Shown piece after piece: positions 7,551-15,923 of a stretch of DNA of 33,461 nucleotides (position 1 is the first letter of the stretch; every line of letters starts with the position of its first letter). Made by a program: the position numbers and the translations under genes. The stretch is from DSXH01 sp037446915 (GTDB taxonomy: Bacteria > Bacteroidota > Ignavibacteria > Ignavibacteriales > Melioribacteraceae), in assembly GCA_037446915.1 (NCBI GenBank), contig JBBIHP010000018.1, positions 1 to 33,461 on the forward strand, given 5' to 3'. The notes below the pieces were generated by a model. The model had not been told where the DNA came from. It ran no database searches and saw only the letters and a program-made list of their open reading frames with translations.

Positions 7551-7567
7551 CTAACAACCCCACTCAA

Positions 7568-8614
7568 TTAAATTGGATGCAAGCCGGGGAATTCGAGTCC
7601 GGTTCTTTCATCAAATCCATACATTAAGTTAAATGCCTGAAGAGCCTGACCGGCAGCACCTTTCATCAAATTATCAATTGCACTTATAACAACAAGCCGA
7701 TTTGAAAATTCATCTTTCTTGAATCCGATATCACAATAATTTGTCCCGCTTAATAATTTCGGTTCCGGATATCGGTAAATTCCTTCACTCTCTTTTACAA
7801 TTCTAATAAACGGTTCATTTCCATAAGCTTCGCGGTATATTTTCCAAATCTCTTTTTCCTGAAGATTCTTCTTTAAAAATACATGGCATGTTGCAAGTAA
7901 ACCGCGGACAATATCAATTGCAGTAGCAGAGAAATGAACATTTATTTTTTTACCAAACGAAAGCTCCTGTAATATTTCTGCAGTATGTCTATGCTGGGTA
8001 GGCATGTAGGATCTTACTACTCCGGCACGCTCGGGATGATGAGATCCTTCATTAACTTTATTACCGCCTTCACTGCTACCGGCTTTAACTTCTATTACAG
8101 TCCTTTCTTCATCAACTAAATCATTCTTAAAAAGCGGATAGAGCCCCAGAATACTTGCTGTTGCATTACAACCTGCACTCGAAATGTATTTTGCATTTTT
8201 CATTTCTTCCCGGTGTAATTCAGGTATTCCATAGATAAATTCATTTAACAATTCCGGTCTTGCATGTTTATGTCCGTACCACTTTTCATATTCCGACTCA
8301 CTTTTTAATCTGAAGTCGGCACTCAGGTCAATAATTCTCGGAGCTAAATTTTTGAATCGGTCAATTTGATTTTGCGAACTATTATGAGGAAGACATAAAA
8401 AGAGTAGATCGCATGGTAGTAGCTCTAATGCGGAAATAAATTTGAGTGTTGACGATTTTCTTAAGTTAGGATGAATTTTATGAACAAATTTTCCTGTATA
8501 ACTTTCCGAAGTAACTTCGACAACTTCGACATGCGGATGGAATAGAAGTAACCGGATTAATTCCCCGCCGGTGTACCCTGATCCGCCAACAATAGATACT
8601 TTAACTTTTTCCAT
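7568..8614 (-). CDS. lysY: [LysW]-aminoadipyl-6-phosphate reductase
   Basis: An ArgC-family NADP-dependent reductase of 348 residues that converts LysW-aminoadipyl phosphate to the semialdehyde. The Rossmann motif is VGGSGYTGGELIRLL (9-23). The catalytic cysteine is Cys149 in SSAGCNATASILGLYP; this AGCNAT context differs from the PGCYPT context usual in ArgC and, to my knowledge, is the form found in LysY. HPERAGVVRSYMPTQHRHTA contains the conserved histidines. The ATG shares one base with the lysX stop (TAATG). A repeat-filled 123-base gap follows before the next gene. Confidence 0.92.
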   Translation of the reverse strand: MEKVKVSIVGGSGYTGGELIRLLLFHPHVEVVEVTSESYTGKFVHKIHPNLRKSSTLKFISALELLPCDLLFLCLPHNSSQNQIDRFKNLAPRIIDLSADFRLKSESEYEKWYGHKHARPELLNEFIYGIPELHREEMKNAKYISSAGCNATASILGLYPLFKNDLVDEERTVIEVKAGSSEGGNKVNEGSHHPERAGVVRSYMPTQHRHTAEILQELSFGKKINVHFSATAIDIVRGLLATCHVFLKKNLQEKEIWKIYREAYGNEPFIRIVKESEGIYRYPEPKLLSGTNYCDIGFKKDEFSNRLVVISAIDNLMKGAAGQALQAFNLMYGFDERTGLEFPGLHPI

Positions 8615-9459
8615 TATTTCCCTTCAGCCACTTGTAAAATATATTCAGCCATTTTCTGAGGAATATTTACACCGGTTGTTGTAATACTGTTTTTATATTC
8701 CATTGTATAATTTACTTCGTTAACCATCAATCCCCTCTCAGTTTCAAAAACATCAATAGCAACAATGCCTCCGCCAACTGCTCGAGCAGCACGGACAGAA
8801 ATATCATTCAGTTCTTCTGTAACAGGACAGTTAGTAGCAACACCGCCTCGTGCGGTATTTGTGATCCAATGAGGAGATGTTCTGTAAATTGCAGCAATAC
8901 ACCTATCACCAACAACAAAGCTTCTGATATCTTTCCCTTTCTTTTCAACATACTTCTGTATATAGAAAATGGAATGATGGTATGAACCGAGAACAGTTTT
9001 GTGTTCAAGTATAGCTTCAGCAGCATCTTTATCGTTAATTTTAGATAGAAGTCTGCCCCACGATCCCACAGCCGGTTTAAGAACAACCGGATAACCCATT
9101 TCTTCAATTGCTTTAAGAGCCGACTCTTCTGTAAATGCAACTCTAACTTCCGGTTGAGGGACATTATGTTCGGACAGAGCTGCTGAAGTGAGGAGCTTAT
9201 CACCGCAAATAGTTGCAACATTATAAGAGTTCACACATTTTATTCCGGCTGCTTCAAAGAGTTTTAAACCGTGCAAAGCGCGCGAGTGATTAATACATCT
9301 TTCAACAAGCACATCAACATCAAACTTATCTTTACCTAAATTGAATGTAATTTCACGGTCATCGATAAGAACGAGTTCAACACCTTTGATTTTAGCAAAT
9401 TCATCAATTAAAAATTTTTCATCTTTACGTAGCAATGAATGAAGCAATCCTATTTTCAT
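8614..9459 (-). CDS. lysX: LysW-aminoadipate ligase (ATP-grasp)
   Basis: Joins the amino group of 2-aminoadipate to the C-terminal glutamate of LysW using ATP. It has 281 residues with the RimK/LysX ATP-grasp layout: an N-terminal pre-ATP-grasp region, the CGDKLLTSAAL segment (85-95), GYPVVLKPAVGSWGRL, and the C-terminal Mg-binding VNEVNYTMEYKN. The substrate-loop TNTARGGVATNCPV is LysX-like. The ATG is preceded by a strong GGAGG (plus-strand 9468-9472), which fixes the start. From sequence alone I cannot exclude that it also accepts glutamate (an ArgX role). Confidence 0.92.
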   Translation of the reverse strand: MKIGLLHSLLRKDEKFLIDEFAKIKGVELVLIDDREITFNLGKDKFDVDVLVERCINHSRALHGLKLFEAAGIKCVNSYNVATICGDKLLTSAALSEHNVPQPEVRVAFTEESALKAIEEMGYPVVLKPAVGSWGRLLSKINDKDAAEAILEHKTVLGSYHHSIFYIQKYVEKKGKDIRSFVVGDRCIAAIYRTSPHWITNTARGGVATNCPVTEELNDISVRAARAVGGGIVAIDVFETERGLMVNEVNYTMEYKNSITTTGVNIPQKMAEYILQVAEGK

Positions 9460-9495
9460 TTAAAGATCCTCCGGGGTTCTATTAAAAAAAAGATT

Positions 9496-10653
9496 CTATT
9501 TAGCGTAGGTTTTGTGATGTTTAACTGCATCAACGATATGTTTCAATTCTTCCAGGTCAACAGTTCTGCCCCGCTGTCCAACTGATTTCACTTCTGCAAG
9601 AACAGACTGTTGATGATCTTCATCTAAACTATTTTCATCAATTAAATTGAGTGCATATCTAAGAGATGCAATTCCCGACATATGATCGAGTGCAAAACTT
9701 CTTGCACGTCCTAAGATATCAGGATGCAGACTTTCGTAGTGCATTGGATTAATTGAAGCGGCATGCGTATGAACTCCGGCACAATGTGTAAAAGCATTTT
9801 TACCTGTAATAGGATAATTAGCCGGTATCGGTATTCCCGAATGTTTACTTACCAGATCATATAGCTCTGTAATTTTTTTAAGGTCCCATCGGTTCTCATT
9901 ATAATCAACTGTAAGTGTAACTAATAATTGTGCAAGGTCTACAATACCAGCTCTTTCGCCAAGTCCTAATGCAGCGGCATCAATAACATCAACACCGGCA
10001 CGGTAAGCATCAAGCGCATTTGCTAGAGCAAAACCTCTATCGTTATGGCAATGAACTGCAATCTTAGGAAATAGCTTTCGTTGTGCCAATTCATCTTTGA
10101 GTTTTGAAATATAGTTGTACATACTTCGGTCGGTTCCTGGAACCATGTAACCGGTTGTATCTGCAACACTAATAATATCAGCACCGGCTGCAACGGCAGC
10201 AGCGGCAGCTTTAACAACATTTTCAAATTGTGAACGGACAGTATCTTCGGGTGTATATCTAATTAAAAGATCGGGTTTTATATTTTTTGCATATTTAATT
10301 ACATCGGTAATCTGCTTTATTGCATCATCAAGATCTTTTTTGAAAACATTCGCCAGTCTTTCATCGGAGACACAATAAAATATTCCAATGAAACCGACAC
10401 CACATTCTAAAGCGAGATCAACATCGTTCTTTAATGAACGGGAATGAGCACCAACAATTGACTTAAATCCTTTTTGTGCAATTGATTTTACTGCAGCATG
10501 GATTTCCGGGGTAACCATTGGATGACCGGCTTCAATAATATTAACACCGATTTCATCGAGTAGTGATGCGATTGCGAGTTTAATGTGCTTATCGAAATAG
10601 ACTCCCGGGGTTTGTTCGCCTTCTCTTAATGTTGAATCTAAAACCCAGATCAA
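9496..10653 (-). CDS. homocitrate synthase (LysS/NifV/AksA type)
   Basis: Condenses 2-oxoglutarate with acetyl-CoA, the first step of the aminoadipate lysine pathway. It is an HMGL-like TIM-barrel enzyme of 385 residues. The signature DSTLREGEQTPGV (6-18) and the metal-binding histidines His201 and His203 in VHCHNDRGFALANAL are present. The frame opens with TTG immediately after the lysW TAG (TAG-TTG junction); residues IWVLDSTLREG align with the usual N-terminus of the family, so TTG is the likely start. 2-Isopropylmalate or citramalate synthase is less likely given the lysW/lysX context. Confidence 0.9.
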   Translation of the reverse strand: MIWVLDSTLREGEQTPGVYFDKHIKLAIASLLDEIGVNIIEAGHPMVTPEIHAAVKSIAQKGFKSIVGAHSRSLKNDVDLALECGVGFIGIFYCVSDERLANVFKKDLDDAIKQITDVIKYAKNIKPDLLIRYTPEDTVRSQFENVVKAAAAAVAAGADIISVADTTGYMVPGTDRSMYNYISKLKDELAQRKLFPKIAVHCHNDRGFALANALDAYRAGVDVIDAAALGLGERAGIVDLAQLLVTLTVDYNENRWDLKKITELYDLVSKHSGIPIPANYPITGKNAFTHCAGVHTHAASINPMHYESLHPDILGRARSFALDHMSGIASLRYALNLIDENSLDEDHQQSVLAEVKSVGQRGRTVDLEELKHIVDAVKHHKTYAK

Positions 10654-10821
10654 CTATTCACCCCAGTCTTCTTCTTCTTGTGGAGCTTCTTTAACTGTAG
10701 GAGGATTGAGAGATTCTACTTCCAATTCGGTTCCGCAATCGGGACATTCAATAAGTTCACCAACAACAGTACCTTCGGGTAATTCAATCATAGCACCGCA
10801 AACCGGGCACTCTGCTTTCAT
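10654..10821 (-). CDS. lysW: LysW amino-group carrier protein
   Basis: A 55-residue acidic carrier protein whose C-terminal glutamate gamma-carboxyl is amidated with aminoadipate, so that later intermediates stay protein-bound. Zinc ligands are Cys5 and Cys8 (ECPVCG) and Cys26 and Cys29 (ECPDCG). The protein ends in the hallmark EDWGE with Glu55 as the attachment residue. The ATG lies 11 bases downstream of a GGAG. It is the first gene of the operon, with a candidate promoter 28 bases upstream. The gene is easily missed because of its size. Confidence 0.97.
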   Translation of the reverse strand: MKAECPVCGAMIELPEGTVVGELIECPDCGTELEVESLNPPTVKEAPQEEEDWGE

Positions 10822-10849
10822 TTTTTATTTACTCCATTTTTAAGTTTTG

Positions 10850-10880
10850 CAAACATATAAAACTATTTGTTTGATATCAA
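10850..10880 (-). promoter_or_regulatory. candidate promoter of the lysW operon
   Basis: On the minus strand TTGATA (10875-10880), a 17-base spacer and TATGTT (10852-10857) fit a sigma-70 promoter. The same bases also fit the Bacteroidota-type pattern, TTG then 20 bases then TATGTTTG (10850-10857, consensus TAnnTTTG). The box ends 28 bases before the lysW ATG. A prediction only. Confidence 0.5.
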
Positions 10881-10998
10881 GATTTTTTAGTCCTCAATCG
10901 AATATCATCGTTTAACTGAAAAATATTTTCCGATTTATTAACAACAATTAATTTCCATTTCAAATCGAACGATTCAATCAGATTTTATGTTACTACTT

Positions 10999-11017
10999 TA
11001 TAATAAATTATCTAGGA
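10999..11017 (+). promoter_or_regulatory. -10-like box and RBS of the 2-oxoglutarate dehydrogenase gene
   Basis: A perfect TATAAT at 10999-11004 and an AGGA at 11014-11017 precede the ATG at 11021. No good -35 element is found 16-18 bases upstream. With only 16 bases between TATAAT and the ATG the leader would be very short, so the promoter call is weak. The RBS supports the start. Confidence 0.35.
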
Positions 11018-11020
11018 AAT

Positions 11021-14000
11021 ATGGACATTACTAAATATCATAAAGAATTATTTAATCACTTCGGATATAACTTTGGATTTGTATCCGACTTACTAGAAAA
11101 ATACCTTGAAGATCAAAATTCGGTTTCCGATTACTGGAAAAATTATTTCGATCAATTAACCGGCGGAATCAGATCAAACGGTAATAAGGATTCTGAAAAA
11201 ACACCCGCAAAGAAAAAAGAATCAACTCTTCCTGTTGTATCAGAAACATTTGACATCTCACCCGATGATGAAATTATTCCTATAGTTGGTGTGGGCGCTA
11301 AAATTATTGAAAATATGACCGGTAGTTTAACAATTCCTACTGCAACATCGTTACGAACCATTTCAGTTAAGCTTCTTGAAGAGAATAGAATTATTATCAA
11401 TCAACACTTGAAGAGAACCGGCGGAAGAAAAATTTCTTTTACACATCTAATTGCGTATTCGCTTGTTCAGGCAATTAAAGAATTTCCGAATATGAATAAT
11501 TCTTTCGGAGTCGTTAATGGGAAATCAAGTTTAATTAAGAAGCCATATATAAATCTTGGAATTGCTGTTGATATCGAACGAAAAGACGGAACGCGTTCTT
11601 TAATTGTTCCTAATATTAAACGTTCCGAGACGATGAACTTTGGAGAATTTCTTGATGCCTATGATGAGTTGGTTGATAAAGCCAAGAGTGGCAAATTAGA
11701 ACCGGCAGATTTTCAAAATTCTACTATAACTTTAACAAACCCCGGTGGTATAGGAACAATTTCTTCAACACCCAGATTGATGACCGGTCAGGGTTGTATT
11801 ATTGCCGTTGGTGCAATTGACTACCCGGCTGAATTCAAAGCGATGCATCCATCTGCATTAGCATCTCTTGGTATCGGTAAGGTTATGAATATAACCAGTA
11901 CTTATGATCATCGAATTATTCAAGGTGCGGAATCCGGCGCTTTTCTTGCAACTATTGATAACCTTTTACTTGGAGAAAATAATTTCTACAGCAAATTATT
12001 TGAGGATCTAAAAATTCCACAGAAAGCGGTTGGATGGGACCTCGATTCACTTTCAAAACGGTTTTCGAAAATCGATAACATCGAAGAGATTGAGAAACAA
12101 GCACGAATAGTATTACTTATAAACATGTTTAGAGTGCGCGGACACTTAATTGCAGATTTAAATCCGCTCAGTCCTCCAAAATCTTTTCACCAGGAATTGG
12201 ATCCTGCTAACCATGGATTTACAATCTGGGATTATGACCGTCATTTTATAACCGGTAATTTACAGGGAATGCAGACTGGTACTCTACGGCAGATTCTTGA
12301 CGTTCTTCATCAGACTTATTGCGAAAAGATCGGTGTGGAGTATATGCACATCCAGAATCCTGAAGAAAAACTCTGGCTTCAACAAAGAATGGAACCGATT
12401 AGAAATAAGCCGGGCTATAGTACTGAGATCAAAAAAAGAATAATGGAAAAACTAATTGTAGCAGAAGCGTTCGAACATTTTCTTCATACAAAATTTATAG
12501 GGCATAAACGTTTTTCTCTTGAAGGTTCAGAAACATTAATACCTGTGCTGGACTATCTATTAAATTTAGCAAGCGAGCAGAATGTTAAAGAAGTGTTTTT
12601 AGGAATGGCTCACCGCGGCAGATTAAATGTATTATCAAATATAATCGGCAAAAGTTATAATAATATCTTTTCCGAATTTGAAGACGAAATGGATCCCGAA
12701 AGTCCCCAAGGAACGGGTGATGTTAAATACCATCTCGGTGCAACAGGAAATTATAAGACATTCAGTGGAAACGAAATAAAGGTTTCTGTAGCATCAAATC
12801 CTTCTCATCTCGAATGGGTTAATCCGGTTGTTGAAGGAATAATCCGTGCTAAACAGACAAGAAATAACGACACTGAGAAAAATCAGTATGTTCCTGTGCT
12901 TATTCATGGCGATGCTGCGTTTGCAGGTCAGGGTGTTGTAGCAGAGACTCTAAACTTATCTCAATTAAAAGGTTATAGCACCGGTGGAACAATTCACATT
13001 ATTGTAAATAATCAGATTGGATTTACAACACCACCGGAAGATGCACGTTCTTCACCTTACGCAACCGATGTTGCTAAAATGGTTCAGTCACCTATCTTCC
13101 ATGTTAATGGTGATGATCCCGAAGCATCACTCTGGGTTACACAGCTTGCATATGAATACCGCCAAAAATTTAACAAGGATGTTGTAATTGATCTATTCGG
13201 ATATAGACGACATGGCCACAACGAGGGTGATGATCCCGTTTATACTCAACCGTTGATGTATAAAAAAATTAAAGAGCATCCATCAGTTAAACAGATTTAC
13301 CAGGAGAGACTGGTTAAGACTAAGATTATGGATAAAACTGAAATAGAAACTCTTGATAATCATATTTACGATTTGCTTGAAAAAGCACTTAAAGAAACTA
13401 AAAAGAAATCGGAAAAGTTTAGACCGGATAGACCTCTGTCCTACTCCACAGACTATTATGATGGCTTCGATCGAAAAGCAGAAACTAAAGTATCTATTGA
13501 TGAGCTTAAGAAAGTTGTAAAAGGGATTACACAATTCCCGCAAAGTTTTTCACTAAATCCTAAACTAAGTAAACATATTGCAAAGCGAAAAGAACTATTA
13601 ACAGGTAATACTCAAATTGATTGGGCATTTGCAGAAGCTCTTGCATTCGGGACTCTTTTAACTGAAAAACGCCCGGTCAGACTCAGTGGTCAGGATAGTG
13701 CACGCGGAACATTTAGTCAGCGACATTTAATTTTTACTGATATGAATACTGAAGAAGAAGTTTTACCTCATAATTTTATTGAAGAAGGTCAGGCAAAAAT
13801 TGAAGCGCTCGATAGCTTACTTTCGGAAGCAGCTGTATTAGGATTTGAATTTGGATACAGTATTTCTGATCCGCTCGCTTTAGTAATATGGGAAGCACAA
13901 TTCGGAGATTTTGCTAATAGTGCTCAGGTTATCATAGATAATTTTATAGTCAGTTCATACACAAAATGGCAGTTGCCAAATAATCTTGTATTGTTACTAC

Positions 14001-14659
14001 CTCACGGTCAGGAGGGACAGGGACCGGAACACAGCAGTGCACGATTAGAAAGGTTCCTGATACTATGTGCAGAAAACAATATGTATGTATGTAACCCCAC
14101 AACACCTGCACAGTATTTTCATTTGCTAAGGAGACAGATTCATAAAAACATTTCTGAAGTAAACGGAGCTTACGAAAAACCTCTTGTTGTTCTGACTCCT
14201 AAAAGTTTATTAAGATTACCCGCAGCAAGATCGCCTATAAACGATTTTACTGATGGAAAGTTTGAAGAAATTATTGATGATAATGTTGCTGATAAATCTA
14301 AAGTTACCAACGTAATTCTTACAAGCGGAAAAATATATTATGAATTGAACAACTTAAGAGTAATAAATAAAAATGATGACAAAGCAATTATAAGGATTGA
14401 GCAGTACTATCCATTTAATTCTGAGCTATTTAATAAATTATTACAAACATATCCCAATGCTAAATCGATAAGATGGGTTCAGGAAGAACCACAAAATATG
14501 GGTGCATGGAATTTTCTTTTTCCAAGGTTAATTAAGGTTATTCCGGATAAATTGAAATTAGAGTTTGTGGGACGTCAGGAAAGTCCAAGTCCGGCAAGCG
14601 GTTCATCAAAGAAATTTCAGATTTCTCAAGAGGAAATTATTAAGAAAGCATTTGAATAG
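11021..14659 (+). CDS. multifunctional 2-oxoglutarate dehydrogenase (E2 catalytic domain fused to E1, Kgd type)
   Basis: A 1212-residue fusion. Residues 1-45 resemble the E1 N-terminal segment (DLLEKYLEDQNSVSDYWKNYF). A Lys/Pro linker (about 50-75) leads to an E2 acyltransferase core (about 90-315) with the active-site histidine in DHRIIQG (296-302). The thiamine-diphosphate E1 follows (about 340-1212): HRGRLNVL (531-538), GDAAFAGQGV (630-639), NNQIGFTTPP (663-672), and HGQEGQGPEHSSARLERFL in the C-terminal part. No lipoyl domain is present. This is the actinobacterial Kgd/OdhA architecture, in which the lipoyl group comes from a separate E2 protein. It decarboxylates 2-oxoglutarate in the TCA cycle. 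It is divergent from the lysW operon and convergent with the M23 gene nine bases away. Confidence 0.93.
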   Translation: MDITKYHKELFNHFGYNFGFVSDLLEKYLEDQNSVSDYWKNYFDQLTGGIRSNGNKDSEKTPAKKKESTLPVVSETFDISPDDEIIPIVGVGAKIIENMTGSLTIPTATSLRTISVKLLEENRIIINQHLKRTGGRKISFTHLIAYSLVQAIKEFPNMNNSFGVVNGKSSLIKKPYINLGIAVDIERKDGTRSLIVPNIKRSETMNFGEFLDAYDELVDKAKSGKLEPADFQNSTITLTNPGGIGTISSTPRLMTGQGCIIAVGAIDYPAEFKAMHPSALASLGIGKVMNITSTYDHRIIQGAESGAFLATIDNLLLGENNFYSKLFEDLKIPQKAVGWDLDSLSKRFSKIDNIEEIEKQARIVLLINMFRVRGHLIADLNPLSPPKSFHQELDPANHGFTIWDYDRHFITGNLQGMQTGTLRQILDVLHQTYCEKIGVEYMHIQNPEEKLWLQQRMEPIRNKPGYSTEIKKRIMEKLIVAEAFEHFLHTKFIGHKRFSLEGSETLIPVLDYLLNLASEQNVKEVFLGMAHRGRLNVLSNIIGKSYNNIFSEFEDEMDPESPQGTGDVKYHLGATGNYKTFSGNEIKVSVASNPSHLEWVNPVVEGIIRAKQTRNNDTEKNQYVPVLIHGDAAFAGQGVVAETLNLSQLKGYSTGGTIHIIVNNQIGFTTPPEDARSSPYATDVAKMVQSPIFHVNGDDPEASLWVTQLAYEYRQKFNKDVVIDLFGYRRHGHNEGDDPVYTQPLMYKKIKEHPSVKQIYQERLVKTKIMDKTEIETLDNHIYDLLEKALKETKKKSEKFRPDRPLSYSTDYYDGFDRKAETKVSIDELKKVVKGITQFPQSFSLNPKLSKHIAKRKELLTGNTQIDWAFAEALAFGTLLTEKRPVRLSGQDSARGTFSQRHLIFTDMNTEEEVLPHNFIEEGQAKIEALDSLLSEAAVLGFEFGYSISDPLALVIWEAQFGDFANSAQVIIDNFIVSSYTKWQLPNNLVLLLPHGQEGQGPEHSSARLERFLILCAENNMYVCNPTTPAQYFHLLRRQIHKNISEVNGAYEKPLVVLTPKSLLRLPAARSPINDFTDGKFEEIIDDNVADKSKVTNVILTSGKIYYELNNLRVINKNDDKAIIRIEQYYPFNSELFNKLLQTYPNAKSIRWVQEEPQNMGAWNFLFPRLIKVIPDKLKLEFVGRQESPSPASGSSKKFQISQEEIIKKAFE

Positions 14660-14668
14660 TAGTTCGAA

Positions 14669-15895
14669 TTAGTTGCTTGTTAAAGGGTTCTGGATAAGTT
14701 TTGTTATCAAAGAATCCCTTACCTGCTCAAAATCTTTACGGTATTCTTTTGCAACCGGATTAGAGGCTGGTAATTTTTCTCTTAGTGCGTCAACCTGTTT
14801 ACCGTTTTTCCAGAATCTAAAACATACATGAGGACCAGTAGCCAGGCCGGTACTGCCCACGTAACCGATAATTTGACCTTGCTTAACTGCTGAACCCGGA
14901 CGAATCCCTTTTGCGAATTTAGACATGTGAAGGTATTGCGTAGTATAAGTTGCATTGTGTCTAACCTTAACATAATTACCATTACCGCTTGTATAACTTG
15001 CTTCAGTTACAACTCCATCTCCAACAGTCATAATAGGTGTTCCTGTTGGAGCTGCATAATCGGTTCCAAGGTGAGCTTTATATCTTCCAAGGACAGGATG
15101 AAATCTTTTCATAGAAAAGCGGGAGGAAATTCTGCTGAATTTAAGTGGAGCTTTAAGAAATGCTTTACGTAAGCTGTTCCCTTTTTCATCGTAATATCCT
15201 ATTTCGTCATTCTTCTCGAATCTGAAAGCAAAAAAATCTTCGTTCCGATGACGGAATGACGCGGTTAATATCTTTCCAACTCCGGTTGACTTACCCTCAA
15301 CAAATAATTCTTCGTAAACAACTTTTAGAGAATCATTCAACTGAATTCTGAAAAAGTCGATTTGCCACGCATAAATTTCGGATAATTTTACAGCAACTTC
15401 CGGATTTACATTTTGCGATTCTAATGTCTGCCATAAAGAATTTTTAATGCTGCTTGCAAAAACTCTTTCTTTTATACTTACTTCTTTTTTGCCATGATAA
15501 ACTTTTACACTATCTCTAAGATCGAAAACAACATACTCAATCGGATTACGGACGTAAACCAGGTAATGAACGGTTTCTGTTGAATCCCACTTTGCGAAAA
15601 GATAATATTCATCACCGGCTCTGAAACTTTTTACAGGAAAGATTTCACGTGATTCTTCTGCAATTTGAAATATCTTCTTATCAGAAACACCATGTGGTGT
15701 TAAAATATCTCCCAGAGTTTCACCTGAGTTAATAGTACCGTGTACTTCTATTAATGAATCAACAGCTAATCCGAATGAATTAATATTTTCAACAGGTGCT
15801 TTATCTTCATTTTCGTTATTCGTACAACCGGTTATAAATAGAAAGGTAATAAGGAATGGAAATATTATTATGCAAGAAAGTAAGTTTAATTTCAT
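14669..15895 (-). CDS. M23 family peptidase lipoprotein with N-terminal LysM/OapA-like region
   Basis: A probable murein endopeptidase of 408 residues. The hydrophobic leader ends in the lipobox ITGC (Cys24), so an envelope-anchored lipoprotein is likely. Residues about 52-100 (HGTINSGETLGDILTPHGV...) look like the LysM/OapA-type domain found before M23 domains. The LytM core includes HLGTDYAAP (zinc ligands His275 and Asp279), YLHMSK (His323) and GPHVCFRFWKNG (His356, Cys358). The usual HxH third-ligand motif is HxC here, with Cys358 where the second His is expected. The ATG is 28 bases after the moxR stop, suggesting a shared transcript. Confidence 0.88.
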   Translation of the reverse strand: MKLNLLSCIIIFPFLITFLFITGCTNNENEDKAPVENINSFGLAVDSLIEVHGTINSGETLGDILTPHGVSDKKIFQIAEESREIFPVKSFRAGDEYYLFAKWDSTETVHYLVYVRNPIEYVVFDLRDSVKVYHGKKEVSIKERVFASSIKNSLWQTLESQNVNPEVAVKLSEIYAWQIDFFRIQLNDSLKVVYEELFVEGKSTGVGKILTASFRHRNEDFFAFRFEKNDEIGYYDEKGNSLRKAFLKAPLKFSRISSRFSMKRFHPVLGRYKAHLGTDYAAPTGTPIMTVGDGVVTEASYTSGNGNYVKVRHNATYTTQYLHMSKFAKGIRPGSAVKQGQIIGYVGSTGLATGPHVCFRFWKNGKQVDALREKLPASNPVAKEYRKDFEQVRDSLITKLIQNPLTSN

Positions 15896-15923
15896 CTATA
15901 ATTGAATCCACTTTCTATTAATA

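Noticed and set aside
14660..14668. Terminator between the convergent 2-oxoglutarate dehydrogenase and M23 genes
   Set aside because: Only nine bases separate the stops and I found no stem with a T-tract nearby.
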